Source: Bryobacterales bacterium
GTDB lineage: Bacteria > Acidobacteriota > Terriglobia > Bryobacterales > Bryobacteraceae
NCBI GenBank assembly: GCA_016716385.1
Contig: JADJWL010000003.1
Span: 124,001 to 188,000, forward strand
Direction: 5' to 3'
Length of the DNA stretch: 64,000 nt
In this document: positions 51,136 through 60,186 of the stretch, piece by piece
Layout of the letters: the number at the start of each line of letters is the position of its first letter
Position numbering within the stretch: position 1 is the first letter of the stretch
Notes under the pieces: generated by a model
Told to the model about the DNA's origin: nothing
Databases searched by the model: none
The model's input: the letters and a program-made list of their open reading frames with translations, nothing else
Made by a program: the position numbers and the translations under genes

Positions 51136-54100
51136 ATGAACCCCCTGGACGTTTTGTCGAGTTACCTGCGAGGAGTGGAGAGGCGCTTGCGCGTGCTCGC
51201 CTGGACGCGCGGCGCGGCCCTGGTGGCCGGCGCGGCGCTGCTGCTGACGGTGCTTCTGGTCTACACCGCCAATTCCTTCGCGTTCTCTGAACCCAGCCTG
51301 ACGGCGTCCCGGACGATTCTGTTCGTCGCTCTTGCGCTGGCCGTGGGGTTCGGCCTCATCGTCCCCTTGCTGCGGCTGAACGCCCGCAGGGCGGCGAAGC
51401 GGGCCGAGGAAAAGAACCCGGCATTCCAGGAACGGCTGCTCACGTTTGCAGAGCGCAGCGCCTCCGGGAAGCCGGACCCGTTCCTCGAACTGCTGGCGGC
51501 CGACGCGATGCGCGCCGCCGGGCAGGCGGAACCGGTCGCGCGGTCCCGCGCGCTCATCGGCCTTGGATCGGTGGCCGCGGCCGCCGTTGCGGTTCTGCTC
51601 TGGCTGGGGACCGCGGGCCCCGGCTTCTGGGGCTATGGCACGTCCCTTCTCTGGGCCGGCCCCCGCGCCGGCGACGTCAGCCCGTTCTACGATCTCACGG
51701 TGCAGCCTGGCGACAAGACCGTCCGCAAGCGCAGCGACCAGATGATCGGCGCGTCGGCGTTTGGCTTCGCGCCCCGCGGGATGCGGCTGTTCGTCAAGTA
51801 CGACTCGGCTCCGAAGTGGGAAGAGACCGAAATGCAGCCCGCGCCCGGCGACGCCGGCTACCAGTTCCTGCTGGCGGGCATTCCCGAGCCGGTCGAATAC
51901 TACGTCGACGCCGGCCGCGTCCGCTCGCGCACGTTCCGTCTCAACGTCACGGAACTGCCGGAAGTCAACAACATCCGCGTGCAGTACACGTTTCCGGCGT
52001 GGAGCGGGATGAAGCCGGAGGTGGAAGATCCGGGCGGTGACCTTCGAGCGCTCGAAGGAACGGTCGCCGATCTCACCGTTCAGACCGATAAACCGCTCGC
52101 CCGCGGCGTGCTCGTGTTCGACGATGGCACCCGCCTCCCGCTCAAGGATGCGATGGCCAAAGTAACGATCCAGAAAGACGGCATGTATCACGTGGCGGCG
52201 ATCGAGGGCGACGAAGAAATCCGGATCAGCGGCGACTTCTTCATCGAGGCCCGCAAGGACGCGCTGCCGACGGTGCGCATCGTCAAACCCGGCCGCGATG
52301 CCAAGGTCAGCCCGATTGAGGAAGTGCCCGTGACGGTGGAGGCCGCCGACGATTTCGGTCTGCAGGAGCTGAAACTGCACTACTCGGTCAACGGCGAGGA
52401 AGAGAAGGTCGTGGCGATGCTCCCGCAGAAGGGCACGCGAGCAGGTGAAGGCCGTACCCTGCTCTATCTGGAAGACTACAAGCTCGTGCCCGGCGACGTA
52501 ATCGGCATGTACGCAACGGCGCGGGATGCCCGCAGCACCACGCACACCGACATGCTCTTCATCGAAGTGCAGCCGTTTGAGCGCGAATACCAGCAGACGC
52601 AGCAATCCGGCGGCGGGCAGGGCCAGGAAGAAGAGCAGAACAGCATCTCCAAGCGCCAGAAGGAAATCATTTCCGCCACCTGGAACGAGATCCGGTCCGG
52701 GCGCAGAGCGCCGGACATGGAGATCGCCAAGTTCCTGAGCGAAGTACAGGCGAAGCTGCGCGATCAGGCGCAGTCGCTCGCCAACCGCACGAAGGCCCGC
52801 GCGCTCGCAGGCAGGAACGAGGAGTTCAAGGCGTTCGTGCGCGACATGGAAAAGGCGGTGGAGGAAATGGGCGCCGCGTCGGAGACACTGGCCTCCGGCA
52901 AGTGGCGTGACGCGCTCGGCCCGGAGCAGCGTGCGCTCCAGCACCTGCTGCGCGCCGAGGCCGTCTTCCGCCAGATCCAGGTAGCGTTCGGAGGGGGCGG
53001 GGGCGGCGGCGGGGGCGGCGGCGGCCGCGACCTCGAGAACCTTTTCGACCTCGAGCTCGATACGGAGAAGAACCAGTACGAGAGCGGGCCACAGGCTTCG
53101 ATGGGACAGCGCGAGAAGGAAGTGGATGAAGCGCTGCGCAAGCTGGAAGAGCTCGCGAAGCGGCAGCAGGCCCTGGCCGAGCAGCAGCGCCGCAACCAGC
53201 AGACCGCCGAACAGCGCTGGCAGCAGGAGTTGCTGCGCCGCGAAGCCGAGCAGTTGCAGCGGCAGATGGAGCAACTGTCGCGCGGTTCGCAGAGCCGGCA
53301 ACAGCAGCAGCAGAGCCAGTCGTCGCAGGGCAGCCAGGGGTCGCAGTCGCAGCAGGGCGGACAGCAGAGCCGCCAGCAGCAGGCCCAGAGCCAGCAGCAA
53401 CAACAGCAGAGCCGGCAGCAGCCCGGCACGCCCAACAACCAGGCACAGCTTGAGCGGGCGCTGGAGCGGTTGAAGGAAGCCACCCGCGACATGCAGAACG
53501 CGGCCAACCAGAGTGGCCAGGGGCAGAGCGGCGCCGAGGCGCGTCGCGCGGCAGAACGGCTGCAGGAAGCACGCGACGTGCTCTCCGGTATGCGCCGCGA
53601 GCAAGCCGGGACGCAGGTCAGCGACCTCGCCAATCGCAGCGAGCAACTGGCCCAGCAGCAGCGCGAGTTCGCCGACAAGGTGCGCCAGGAATACGGCATG
53701 GCCGATCCGAGCGGGCGTCCGCAGCCGCGGGCGGGCGCCGGCGGCCGCGAAAAGGCCGAACAGCTCGCGCGCGAGAAGGAGAATCTCCAGCGCCAACTCG
53801 ACGGGCTCCAGCGCGACATGCAGCAGGCCGCCCGCGACCTGGCCGGAGCGAACCGCGACGCTTCCACCCAGGTGCGGCGGGCGCTCGGCGAAGTCCAGCA
53901 ACAGGAGGTTTCGCGCAAGATGCAGTGGACGGCCGAGGCGCTCCGGCGCGGATACGGCCCCTACACTGTGATGCGCGAAGCCACCACCACCGCGGCGCTC
54001 GATCAGCTCCGGGAGCAGTTGCGCCAGGCGGCCGAATCCGCCGCGCGCGGCAAAGACGGCGAACGGGGACTGGAGCAGGCGCTCGAACAGGCCGAATCCG

Positions 54101-54894
54101 TCCGCCGCCAGATGGAACGTCTCGCCCAGGGTCTGGGCCGCGACCCCAACGGCCAGCAACGCGGGCAACAGCCCGGGCAGCAGCAAGGCCAGCAGGGCGG
54201 CCGGCAACCGGGACAACAGCCCGGTCAGGAGGGGCAGCAAGGCCAGCAAGGCCAGCAGGGCCAGCAGCAGGCCGGGCAGCAGCCCGGTCAAGGACAACCC
54301 GGGCAGCAAGGCCAGCAGGGCCAACAGGGCCAGCAGCAAGCGGGCCAACAGCCCGGGCAGCAGCCCGGCCAAGGCCAGCCCGGGCAGCAAGGGCAACCTG
54401 GCCAGCAGGGCGGACAGCAGGCAGGCAGGCAGCCCGGTTCGGAAAGCTTCGGCGGCATGGCTGGCGGGCGCAGTCCCGACGGCCAGCGTGAGGGTAGCGG
54501 CTTCTCCGCGATGAACACGGGAGACCGCCCCCATATGCCGGAGATGCCGGTCGGCCGGTTGGACCCGCAAACCTCCGAACACATGTACTCCTCGGCGATG
54601 CGCGACCTCAACCGGCTGCGTGAATCCGTGCGGGACGATGCCGAGTTGTCGGGGTCTGTGCTAGACCTGATTCGCGAGATGCAGCGCCTCGACCCGAAGC
54701 GCTTCCCGGGCAATCCGGCTCTGGTGGAGCGCCTCCAGTCCCGGGTCGTCGGCGGACTCGAACAAATCGAGCTGCAGTTGCGCCGCAAGCTGGACGATGA
54801 GGGCGGCAGCGTCCGCGCCGGGGCGGCAGAACCGGTCCCGGCCGGCTATTCCCGCTCGGTCGCCGAGTACTTCCGGCGCCTGAGCCGACAGTAG
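51136..54894 (+). CDS. Large DUF4175-like membrane protein with glutamine-rich region
   Basis: This 1,252-residue protein has two N-terminal membrane helices (about residues 22-45 and 57-75) and a third near 140, then a large beta-rich extracytoplasmic part (residues 180-480) resembling DUF4175. From about 490 to 1,000 it is a long coiled coil rich in Gln, Arg and Glu, with a Gly run at residues ~618-630. From 1,005 to 1,100 it has GQQ-type tandem repeats. The last 130 residues are helical. It ends the MoxR-type operon. No enzymatic motif is seen; a scaffold or cell-envelope spacer is likely. Confidence 0.75.
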   Translation: MNPLDVLSSYLRGVERRLRVLAWTRGAALVAGAALLLTVLLVYTANSFAFSEPSLTASRTILFVALALAVGFGLIVPLLRLNARRAAKRAEEKNPAFQERLLTFAERSASGKPDPFLELLAADAMRAAGQAEPVARSRALIGLGSVAAAAVAVLLWLGTAGPGFWGYGTSLLWAGPRAGDVSPFYDLTVQPGDKTVRKRSDQMIGASAFGFAPRGMRLFVKYDSAPKWEETEMQPAPGDAGYQFLLAGIPEPVEYYVDAGRVRSRTFRLNVTELPEVNNIRVQYTFPAWSGMKPEVEDPGGDLRALEGTVADLTVQTDKPLARGVLVFDDGTRLPLKDAMAKVTIQKDGMYHVAAIEGDEEIRISGDFFIEARKDALPTVRIVKPGRDAKVSPIEEVPVTVEAADDFGLQELKLHYSVNGEEEKVVAMLPQKGTRAGEGRTLLYLEDYKLVPGDVIGMYATARDARSTTHTDMLFIEVQPFEREYQQTQQSGGGQGQEEEQNSISKRQKEIISATWNEIRSGRRAPDMEIAKFLSEVQAKLRDQAQSLANRTKARALAGRNEEFKAFVRDMEKAVEEMGAASETLASGKWRDALGPEQRALQHLLRAEAVFRQIQVAFGGGGGGGGGGGGRDLENLFDLELDTEKNQYESGPQASMGQREKEVDEALRKLEELAKRQQALAEQQRRNQQTAEQRWQQELLRREAEQLQRQMEQLSRGSQSRQQQQQSQSSQGSQGSQSQQGGQQSRQQQAQSQQQQQQSRQQPGTPNNQAQLERALERLKEATRDMQNAANQSGQGQSGAEARRAAERLQEARDVLSGMRREQAGTQVSDLANRSEQLAQQQREFADKVRQEYGMADPSGRPQPRAGAGGREKAEQLAREKENLQRQLDGLQRDMQQAARDLAGANRDASTQVRRALGEVQQQEVSRKMQWTAEALRRGYGPYTVMREATTTAALDQLREQLRQAAESAARGKDGERGLEQALEQAESVRRQMERLAQGLGRDPNGQQRGQQPGQQQGQQGGRQPGQQPGQEGQQGQQGQQGQQQAGQQPGQGQPGQQGQQGQQGQQQAGQQPGQQPGQGQPGQQGQPGQQGGQQAGRQPGSESFGGMAGGRSPDGQREGSGFSAMNTGDRPHMPEMPVGRLDPQTSEHMYSSAMRDLNRLRESVRDDAELSGSVLDLIREMQRLDPKRFPGNPALVERLQSRVVGGLEQIELQLRRKLDDEGGSVRAGAAEPVPAGYSRSVAEYFRRLSRQ

Positions 54895-54906
54895 CTTGCC
54901 AAATGT

Positions 54907-54932
54907 ACCCTAAACCCGATATAGTTTAGGGT
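54907..54932. promoter_or_regulatory. Palindromic operator upstream of the sulfite/nitrite reductase gene
   Basis: ACCCTAAAC and GTTTAGGGT form a perfect 9-bp inverted repeat around the 8-base spacer CCGATATA, ending 18 bases before the ATG. The spacer is too short and the stem has no T-run for a terminator. Position and symmetry fit a dimeric regulator site, perhaps of the Rrf2 type, that controls the siroheme reductase operon. Confidence 0.55.
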
Positions 54933-54950
54933 GTATCAGGCAAGTCGCTC

Positions 54951-57209
54951 ATGAAAGCCTCGAATTCTCTTTGGAAGCCCCGTCTCGAGGGCCGGATGCC
55001 CCCGCATCTGGCAGCCGAGATCGATGTGTTCGAGAACGAGATCGCGCTCAAGAAACAAGGCAAGATCGACGATAAGATCTTCGCCGAAACCCGTTTACGA
55101 CGCGGCTCCTACGGGCAGCGGTATGACAACGGCCAGCGGCACGACGGCATCGCCAGCCGCCAACTGGCCTACCCCTCCAGCGACCTGACGAAGGGGCCCA
55201 GCACCCTTTGGGACGCGCCGGGGATGCAGCGCATCAAGATTCCGTTCGGCGGCCTGAACGCGACGCAGCTCGAGACGCTGGCCGATCTGGCCGAAGAGTA
55301 CTCGGATTCGATCGCGCACGTCACCACCCGGCAGGACTTTCAACTGCACTTCGTCCACATCGAGGACACACCCGCGCTGATGCGCCGCCTCGCCGCCGCC
55401 GGCATTACGACGCGCGAAGCCTGCGGGAACACCGTGCGGAACGTCACAGCGTGCCCCATCGCAGGCGTCTGCCGGACCCAGAGTTTCGATGTCACGCCCT
55501 ACGCGAAGGCCTTGGCGTACTTCCTGCTCGGCCATCCCGACTGCCAGGATTTCGGGCGCAAGTTCAAGGTCGCGTTCTCCGGCTGCCGCGACGAGGCATG
55601 CGGTTTGGCGATGCTGCACGACATCGGCGCGGTCGGGGTCACGCGCATCGAGAACGGGGTCGAGAAGCGCGGGTTCGAGTTCTACGTGGGCGGCGGCCTG
55701 GGGACGGTGCCACAGCAGGCGAAGCGGTTCTCGGACTTCCTTCCGGAAGAAGAACTGCTGCCCACCACCCAAGCCATCGCGCGCGTCTTCGCGCGCCTGG
55801 GCGAAAAGAAGAACCGCAACACCGCGCGGATGAAGTTTGTGGTCTCGAAACTCGGAATCGACGAGTTCCGCCGCGTGGTGGCCGAAGAGCGCGCTCAACT
55901 GCCGCACGACGCGCGCTGGACGGACTGGCTCGCCAATGTGCCGCACGAGCAGGAATCGCCGCTCAAGCCGCCGTCGCTGCTGCAGTTGAACGGCAACCGC
56001 ACGCCGGCGTTCGACCGCTGGCATGCGTCGAACGTGTATGAGCAGCGGCAGAGCGGCTACGTGACCGTGACCGTGACGCTGCCGCTGGGCGATATCACCT
56101 CGGACCAGTTACGCGCGCTCGCGGACATCGCACGCAAGTACGTCCGCGAGACAGTACGCACCACCGTCGAGCAGAACATCGTGCTGCGCTGGGTAAGCGC
56201 GGGCGACGTGCCGGCGCTGTACAAGGAACTCGAAGCGGCCAACCTCGCCGAACCGGGCGCCGGCACCGTGCTCGACATCGTCGCCTGCCCTGGCACCGAT
56301 ACCTGCAAGCTCGGCATCTCGTCGTCCCGCGGTCTGGCGGCGGAGTTGCGCACGCGCCTTGCCGCGCGGGAGATGGAGATGGACGCGGTGATCCGCGGCC
56401 TGCACATCAAGATCAGCGGGTGCTTCAATTCGTGCGGCCAGCACCACATCGCCGATCTCGGGTTTTACGGCGTGAGCCGCAACAAGGGCGGATTCGCGGT
56501 GCCGCACTTCCAGGTCGTGCTCGGCGGGCAATGGGAGAACAACGCCGGCTCCTACGGGCTGGCGATCGGCGCCGTGCCGTCGAAGCGGATTCCGGAGACG
56601 GTGGACCGCATCACCTCGCGCTACCTGGCCGAACGTGAGGTGAACGAAGGCTTCCACGCATTCATCAAGCGCATCGGCAAGGCCGAGTGCAAGAAGATGA
56701 TCGAGGATCTCACGGCCATCCCGCCGCATGAAACCGATCCGGATTTCTACGTGGATTGGGCCGACGCGCGCAAGTATTCGATCGGCGATCTGGGCGTGGG
56801 CGAATGCGCGGGAGAAGTCGTCACGGCGATCGAGTTCGCGCTGACGGCGTGCGAGCGCGAGGCTTTCGAAGCACAATTGCAGCTTGAGGCGGGCAGGACA
56901 GCCGAAGCCGCCGACACCGCCTACGCCGCGATGTCGCATGCAGCCCTCGCGCTGCTGAAGCACAAGCTGACCATCCACTCCGACGACCCGGAAAAGGTCG
57001 CCGGCGGCTTCCGCGAGCACTTCTACGACACGCAGTTGTTCTTCGATCCGTTCGCGGGCGGGAAGTTCGCGCAGTACTTCTTCCAGGCGCATGAGCGCCG
57101 CGGCGGAACGTATACCGAAGAAACCGCGCATCAGTTGATCGAAGAGACGCAGCTTTTCATTGAGGCGGCCCACAGTTGCTACGGCAAGATGGCCGCGCAA
57201 CCCGTATGA
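54951..57209 (+). CDS. Ferredoxin-type sulfite/nitrite reductase
   Basis: This 752-residue protein has two ferredoxin-like half-domains and two siroheme/[4Fe-4S] domains. The C-terminal cluster site is C446-x5-C452 and C491-x3-C495 (CPGTDTCKLG; SGCFNSCGQHH), the standard motif. The first half also has cysteines at matching places: C168-x5-C174 and C212-x4-C217. An extra C-terminal helical part (residues 620-752) goes beyond the usual ~560 residues. It reduces sulfite or nitrite by six electrons. It is coupled to the next gene by a four-base overlap. Confidence 0.9.
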   Translation: MKASNSLWKPRLEGRMPPHLAAEIDVFENEIALKKQGKIDDKIFAETRLRRGSYGQRYDNGQRHDGIASRQLAYPSSDLTKGPSTLWDAPGMQRIKIPFGGLNATQLETLADLAEEYSDSIAHVTTRQDFQLHFVHIEDTPALMRRLAAAGITTREACGNTVRNVTACPIAGVCRTQSFDVTPYAKALAYFLLGHPDCQDFGRKFKVAFSGCRDEACGLAMLHDIGAVGVTRIENGVEKRGFEFYVGGGLGTVPQQAKRFSDFLPEEELLPTTQAIARVFARLGEKKNRNTARMKFVVSKLGIDEFRRVVAEERAQLPHDARWTDWLANVPHEQESPLKPPSLLQLNGNRTPAFDRWHASNVYEQRQSGYVTVTVTLPLGDITSDQLRALADIARKYVRETVRTTVEQNIVLRWVSAGDVPALYKELEAANLAEPGAGTVLDIVACPGTDTCKLGISSSRGLAAELRTRLAAREMEMDAVIRGLHIKISGCFNSCGQHHIADLGFYGVSRNKGGFAVPHFQVVLGGQWENNAGSYGLAIGAVPSKRIPETVDRITSRYLAEREVNEGFHAFIKRIGKAECKKMIEDLTAIPPHETDPDFYVDWADARKYSIGDLGVGECAGEVVTAIEFALTACEREAFEAQLQLEAGRTAEAADTAYAAMSHAALALLKHKLTIHSDDPEKVAGGFREHFYDTQLFFDPFAGGKFAQYFFQAHERRGGTYTEETAHQLIEETQLFIEAAHSCYGKMAAQPV

Positions 57210-57745
57210 ACGACATCGAACACGTGCGCGTCAAGATCTTCGCCGAAGCGGCGGACTTCGATCCTGGCGAAGCAATCCCCATCTTCCATCGCTGGATCCA
57301 GGAAGGCTTCGGCGGCCACCTGCTCATCGACGTGGCCGACTACCGGCATGTTCCCGCGGGTCCGGGCGTGATGCTGGTGGCGCACGAAGCCCACTACGCG
57401 CTCGACAACGGCAAGAACCGTCTGGGTCTGCTCTATGACCGGCGCGCTCCCCTCGACGGCGACGCCAGCGCCAAGTTCCGGCAGGCCTGGGACGCGGCGT
57501 GGGAGGCGTGTGCGCAACTCGAGCGCGAGCCGGCATTGTCGGGCAAGCTGAAGTTTGCCGCCGGGGAGTGCGAGATCTCGATCAACGACCGCCTCCTGGC
57601 GCCAAATACCGCCGGAACCTTCACGACCCTGCGCCCCGCCCTGGAGAGCCTCTTCGACGGCGTCTGGGGCGTAGGGACCTACACGCTCACGCGCGAAGGA
57701 GAGCCGCGGGAGTTGTTCCGCGTGCACGCGCGAAAGAACGTCTGA
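57206..57745 (+). CDS. Conserved hypothetical protein coupled to the reductase
   Basis: This 179-residue soluble protein starts in the stop of the reductase gene (ATGA). I do not recognise a named domain. Visible features are KIFAEAADFDPGEAIPIFHRWIQEG, GVMLVAHEAHYALDNGKNR and LLYDRRAPLDGDASA, with histidines at two places. The end reads TYTLTREGEPRELFRVHARK. Similar proteins may accompany acidobacterial sulfite reductases. A role in siroheme handling or electron supply is only a guess from coupling. Confidence 0.7.
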   Translation: MNDIEHVRVKIFAEAADFDPGEAIPIFHRWIQEGFGGHLLIDVADYRHVPAGPGVMLVAHEAHYALDNGKNRLGLLYDRRAPLDGDASAKFRQAWDAAWEACAQLEREPALSGKLKFAAGECEISINDRLLAPNTAGTFTTLRPALESLFDGVWGVGTYTLTREGEPRELFRVHARKNV

Positions 57746-57760
57746 TACTCTGGTGCGGTC

Positions 57761-58882
57761 ATGCGACCGCATTGGATCCTCATCGCCTCCATCACGTGCC
57801 TTGCCGCTTGCGGAGGCAGAGAGGCGGGCATCTCCAAGCAGGCTTTCGGGCGTGCGGACGACGGGTCCGCGGCCGACCTCTACATCCTCACGAACAGCCA
57901 CGGCGCCCGCGCCGCCATCACGAACAAGGGCGGCACCCTCGTCCGGCTGGAAATGCCGGACCGCGACGGAAAGCTCGCCGACGTGGTTCTCGGCTTCGAT
58001 TCGGCCGAAGGCTACAGGGGACGCAACTCCTACGTCGGGTCATTGATCGGGCGGTACGGCAACCGCATTGCGCAGGGACGCTTCACGCTCAACGGCGTCA
58101 CCCACGAACTGGCGCGCAACAACGGAGAGAATCATCTGCACGGCGGGATCCGCGGCTTCGACAAAGTCCTGTGGAGCGCGCAGGAACGCATCACGCCCGA
58201 CGGCCCGGCTCTGGAGTTGCGCTATACGAGCGCAGACGGCGAAGAAGGCTATCCGGGACGCCTCGACGTGAAGGTTACGTATACGTTGACCGACGACAAC
58301 GAACTCCGAATCGTGTACGAAGCCACAACGGATAAAGACACGATCGTCAATCTGACCAATCACGCCTACTTCAACCTCGCCGGGCCGGATTCGGAGAACA
58401 TCCTGGATCATGAACTGCGGATTCAGGCCAAAGAATACACACCGGTCGACCGGGGGCTGATCCCCTCAGGCCCCCCGCAGCCAGTGGAAGGCACGCCTTT
58501 CGACTTCACCGTGCCGACGGCGATCGGCGCCCGGATTGACGACGATCACGAGCAACTCCGGTTCGGCAACGGCTACGACCACAACTTCGTCCTCGCGCGG
58601 GAAGCGGGTGCGATGAAACTCGCGGCCGAAGTCTATGAACCAGCGAGCGGGCGGGCGATGGAGGTGTGGACGACCGAGCCCGGCGTGCAATTCTATACGG
58701 CGAATCACTTCGACGGGTCGATCGTTGGGAAGGGCGGAAGAGCGTACCCGAAGCGGTTCGGCTTCTGTCTGGAGACCCAGCATTTTCCAGACTCGCCGAA
58801 CCGCCCCGATTTTCCTTCGCCGGTGCTGCGGGCGGGCGATACGTACCGCACCGAAACCCGGCTCAAGTTCTCGACCCGCTAG
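57761..58882 (+). CDS. galM: Aldose 1-epimerase, lipoprotein
   Basis: This 373-residue protein has a lipoprotein signal (ITCLAACGG, lipobox LAAC), so it should be anchored to the envelope. Mutarotase motifs follow: SLIGRYGNRIAQGRF, NNGENHLHGG with one catalytic His, LTNHAYFNLAG with the second, and CLETQHFPDSPN with the general-base Glu. It interconverts anomers of aldoses. Its stop overlaps that of the convergent E2 gene in a CTAG palindrome. A periplasmic location suits sugar uptake. Confidence 0.9.
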   Translation: MRPHWILIASITCLAACGGREAGISKQAFGRADDGSAADLYILTNSHGARAAITNKGGTLVRLEMPDRDGKLADVVLGFDSAEGYRGRNSYVGSLIGRYGNRIAQGRFTLNGVTHELARNNGENHLHGGIRGFDKVLWSAQERITPDGPALELRYTSADGEEGYPGRLDVKVTYTLTDDNELRIVYEATTDKDTIVNLTNHAYFNLAGPDSENILDHELRIQAKEYTPVDRGLIPSGPPQPVEGTPFDFTVPTAIGARIDDDHEQLRFGNGYDHNFVLAREAGAMKLAAEVYEPASGRAMEVWTTEPGVQFYTANHFDGSIVGKGGRAYPKRFGFCLETQHFPDSPNRPDFPSPVLRAGDTYRTETRLKFSTR

Positions 58883-60186
58883 AGAACCTCGTCCGACCAG
58901 TTCTCCAGCACCGACTTCGCCTTACCGACAAACTGATCGGCCAGCGCGCCATCGATGAGGCGGTGATCGAACGTCAGACAGAGGTAGCAGACCGAGCGGA
59001 TCGCAATCGCGTCGTCTTCGGTGACGACGGGCACTTTCTCGACCGTACCGACACCGAGGATCGCCACCTGCGGCTGGTTGATCACCGGCGTCGCGAACAC
59101 GCTGCCGAAGCTGCCGAAATTCGTGATGGAGAACGTGCCGCCCTGCACCTCGTCCGGCTTCAACTGCCGGGAGCGGGCGCGCGCCGCCAGATCGACGATG
59201 GAGCGCTGCAGGCCAACGACGTTCTTCTCGTCGGCGTGGCGGATCACCGGCACAATCAGACCGTTCTCCAGAGCAACGGCGATGCCGATGTTGATCTCGT
59301 TGTGATAAAGGATGTTCGTTCCTTCGATCGACGAATTGACGATCGGGAACTCGCGCAACGCCTCAACCGCCGCACGCGCGAAGAACGGGAGGAACGTGAG
59401 CGACATGCCGTAGCGCGCCTGGAAGTCCGCCTTGTTCTTCTGGCGGAGCCGGGCGACCTTGGTCATGTCGACCTTGTGCACAGTGGTCACATGCGCCGAG
59501 GTCTGCTTGCTGAGGATCATGTGCTCGGCGATCTTCTGGCGCATCGTCGACATCGGCTCCACGCGGATCTTGGCCGGGTCGACGCGCGGCGGCGCAGAAG
59601 GTGCAGGGGCAGGAGCGGGAGCGGCTTTCTTCGCCGGAGCCGGAGCAGCCGGGGGTGCGGCGGAACGGCTGGCGAGGTAACCTTCGATGTCCTGCTTGGT
59701 GATGCGTCCGCCGGCGCCCGTACCCTTCACCTGGCCCAGGTCAACGTTGTGCTCGCGGGCCATGCGCCGGACGAGCGGCGACAGCGGTCCCGCACCCTCG
59801 ACCGAAGCCTCGGCGGCCGCGGGTTCGGGCTCTTCTTCCTTCGCTGGAGGCGGCGGCGCGGCTTCGGCCTTCACCTCTTCCTTCTCCGGTTCCGGCGCCG
59901 GAGCCTCTTCCTTCTTTTCTGCTTTTGCTTCTTCGGGCGCGGGCGCGGCGCCCCCGGCGGAGATGCGCGCCACGACGGTGTTGATCTCCACCGTCTGGCC
60001 TTCCTCCACGAGAATCTCGCTCAACACGCCGGCTGCCGGCGAGGGAATCTCGGTGTCCACCTTGTCGGTGGAGATCTCGAACAAAGGCTCGTCGCGCTCG
60101 ACGCTTTCGCCCTTCTTCTTCAGCCAGCGGGTGAGGGTGCCTTCTACGATGCTTTCGCCCATCTGGGGCATCACAACGTCGCTCAT
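58879..60186 (-). CDS. Dihydrolipoamide acyltransferase (E2) of a 2-oxo acid dehydrogenase
   Basis: This 435-residue protein has a single N-terminal lipoyl domain with K42 in FEISTDKVDTEIPSP, a long Ala/Pro/Glu linker, a peripheral-subunit-binding domain (PLVRRMAREHNVDLGQVKGT), and a catalytic domain ending TFDHRLIDGALADQFV with the DHR-x-x-DG catalytic His. The substrate (pyruvate, 2-oxoglutarate or branched-chain) cannot be told. The start overlaps the lipB stop by four bases, so lipoylation and its target are translated together. No E1 gene is in the window. Confidence 0.9.
   Translation of the reverse strand: MSDVVMPQMGESIVEGTLTRWLKKKGESVERDEPLFEISTDKVDTEIPSPAAGVLSEILVEEGQTVEINTVVARISAGGAAPAPEEAKAEKKEEAPAPEPEKEEVKAEAAPPPPAKEEEPEPAAAEASVEGAGPLSPLVRRMAREHNVDLGQVKGTGAGGRITKQDIEGYLASRSAAPPAAPAPAKKAAPAPAPAPSAPPRVDPAKIRVEPMSTMRQKIAEHMILSKQTSAHVTTVHKVDMTKVARLRQKNKADFQARYGMSLTFLPFFARAAVEALREFPIVNSSIEGTNILYHNEINIGIAVALENGLIVPVIRHADEKNVVGLQRSIVDLAARARSRQLKPDEVQGGTFSITNFGSFGSVFATPVINQPQVAILGVGTVEKVPVVTEDDAIAIRSVCYLCLTFDHRLIDGALADQFVGKAKSVLENWSDEVL

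Noticed and set aside
53280..54440. CRISPR-like array
   Set aside because: The short repeats are in-frame Gln/Gly codon repeats of a coding region, with no regular spacers and no cas genes.
51067..54582. 1,171-residue open frame antisense to the Gln-rich protein gene
   Set aside because: It mirrors the repeat codons of the sense gene (Leu/Ala-rich), has no domain, and the sense frame has a good start, membrane helices and operon context.
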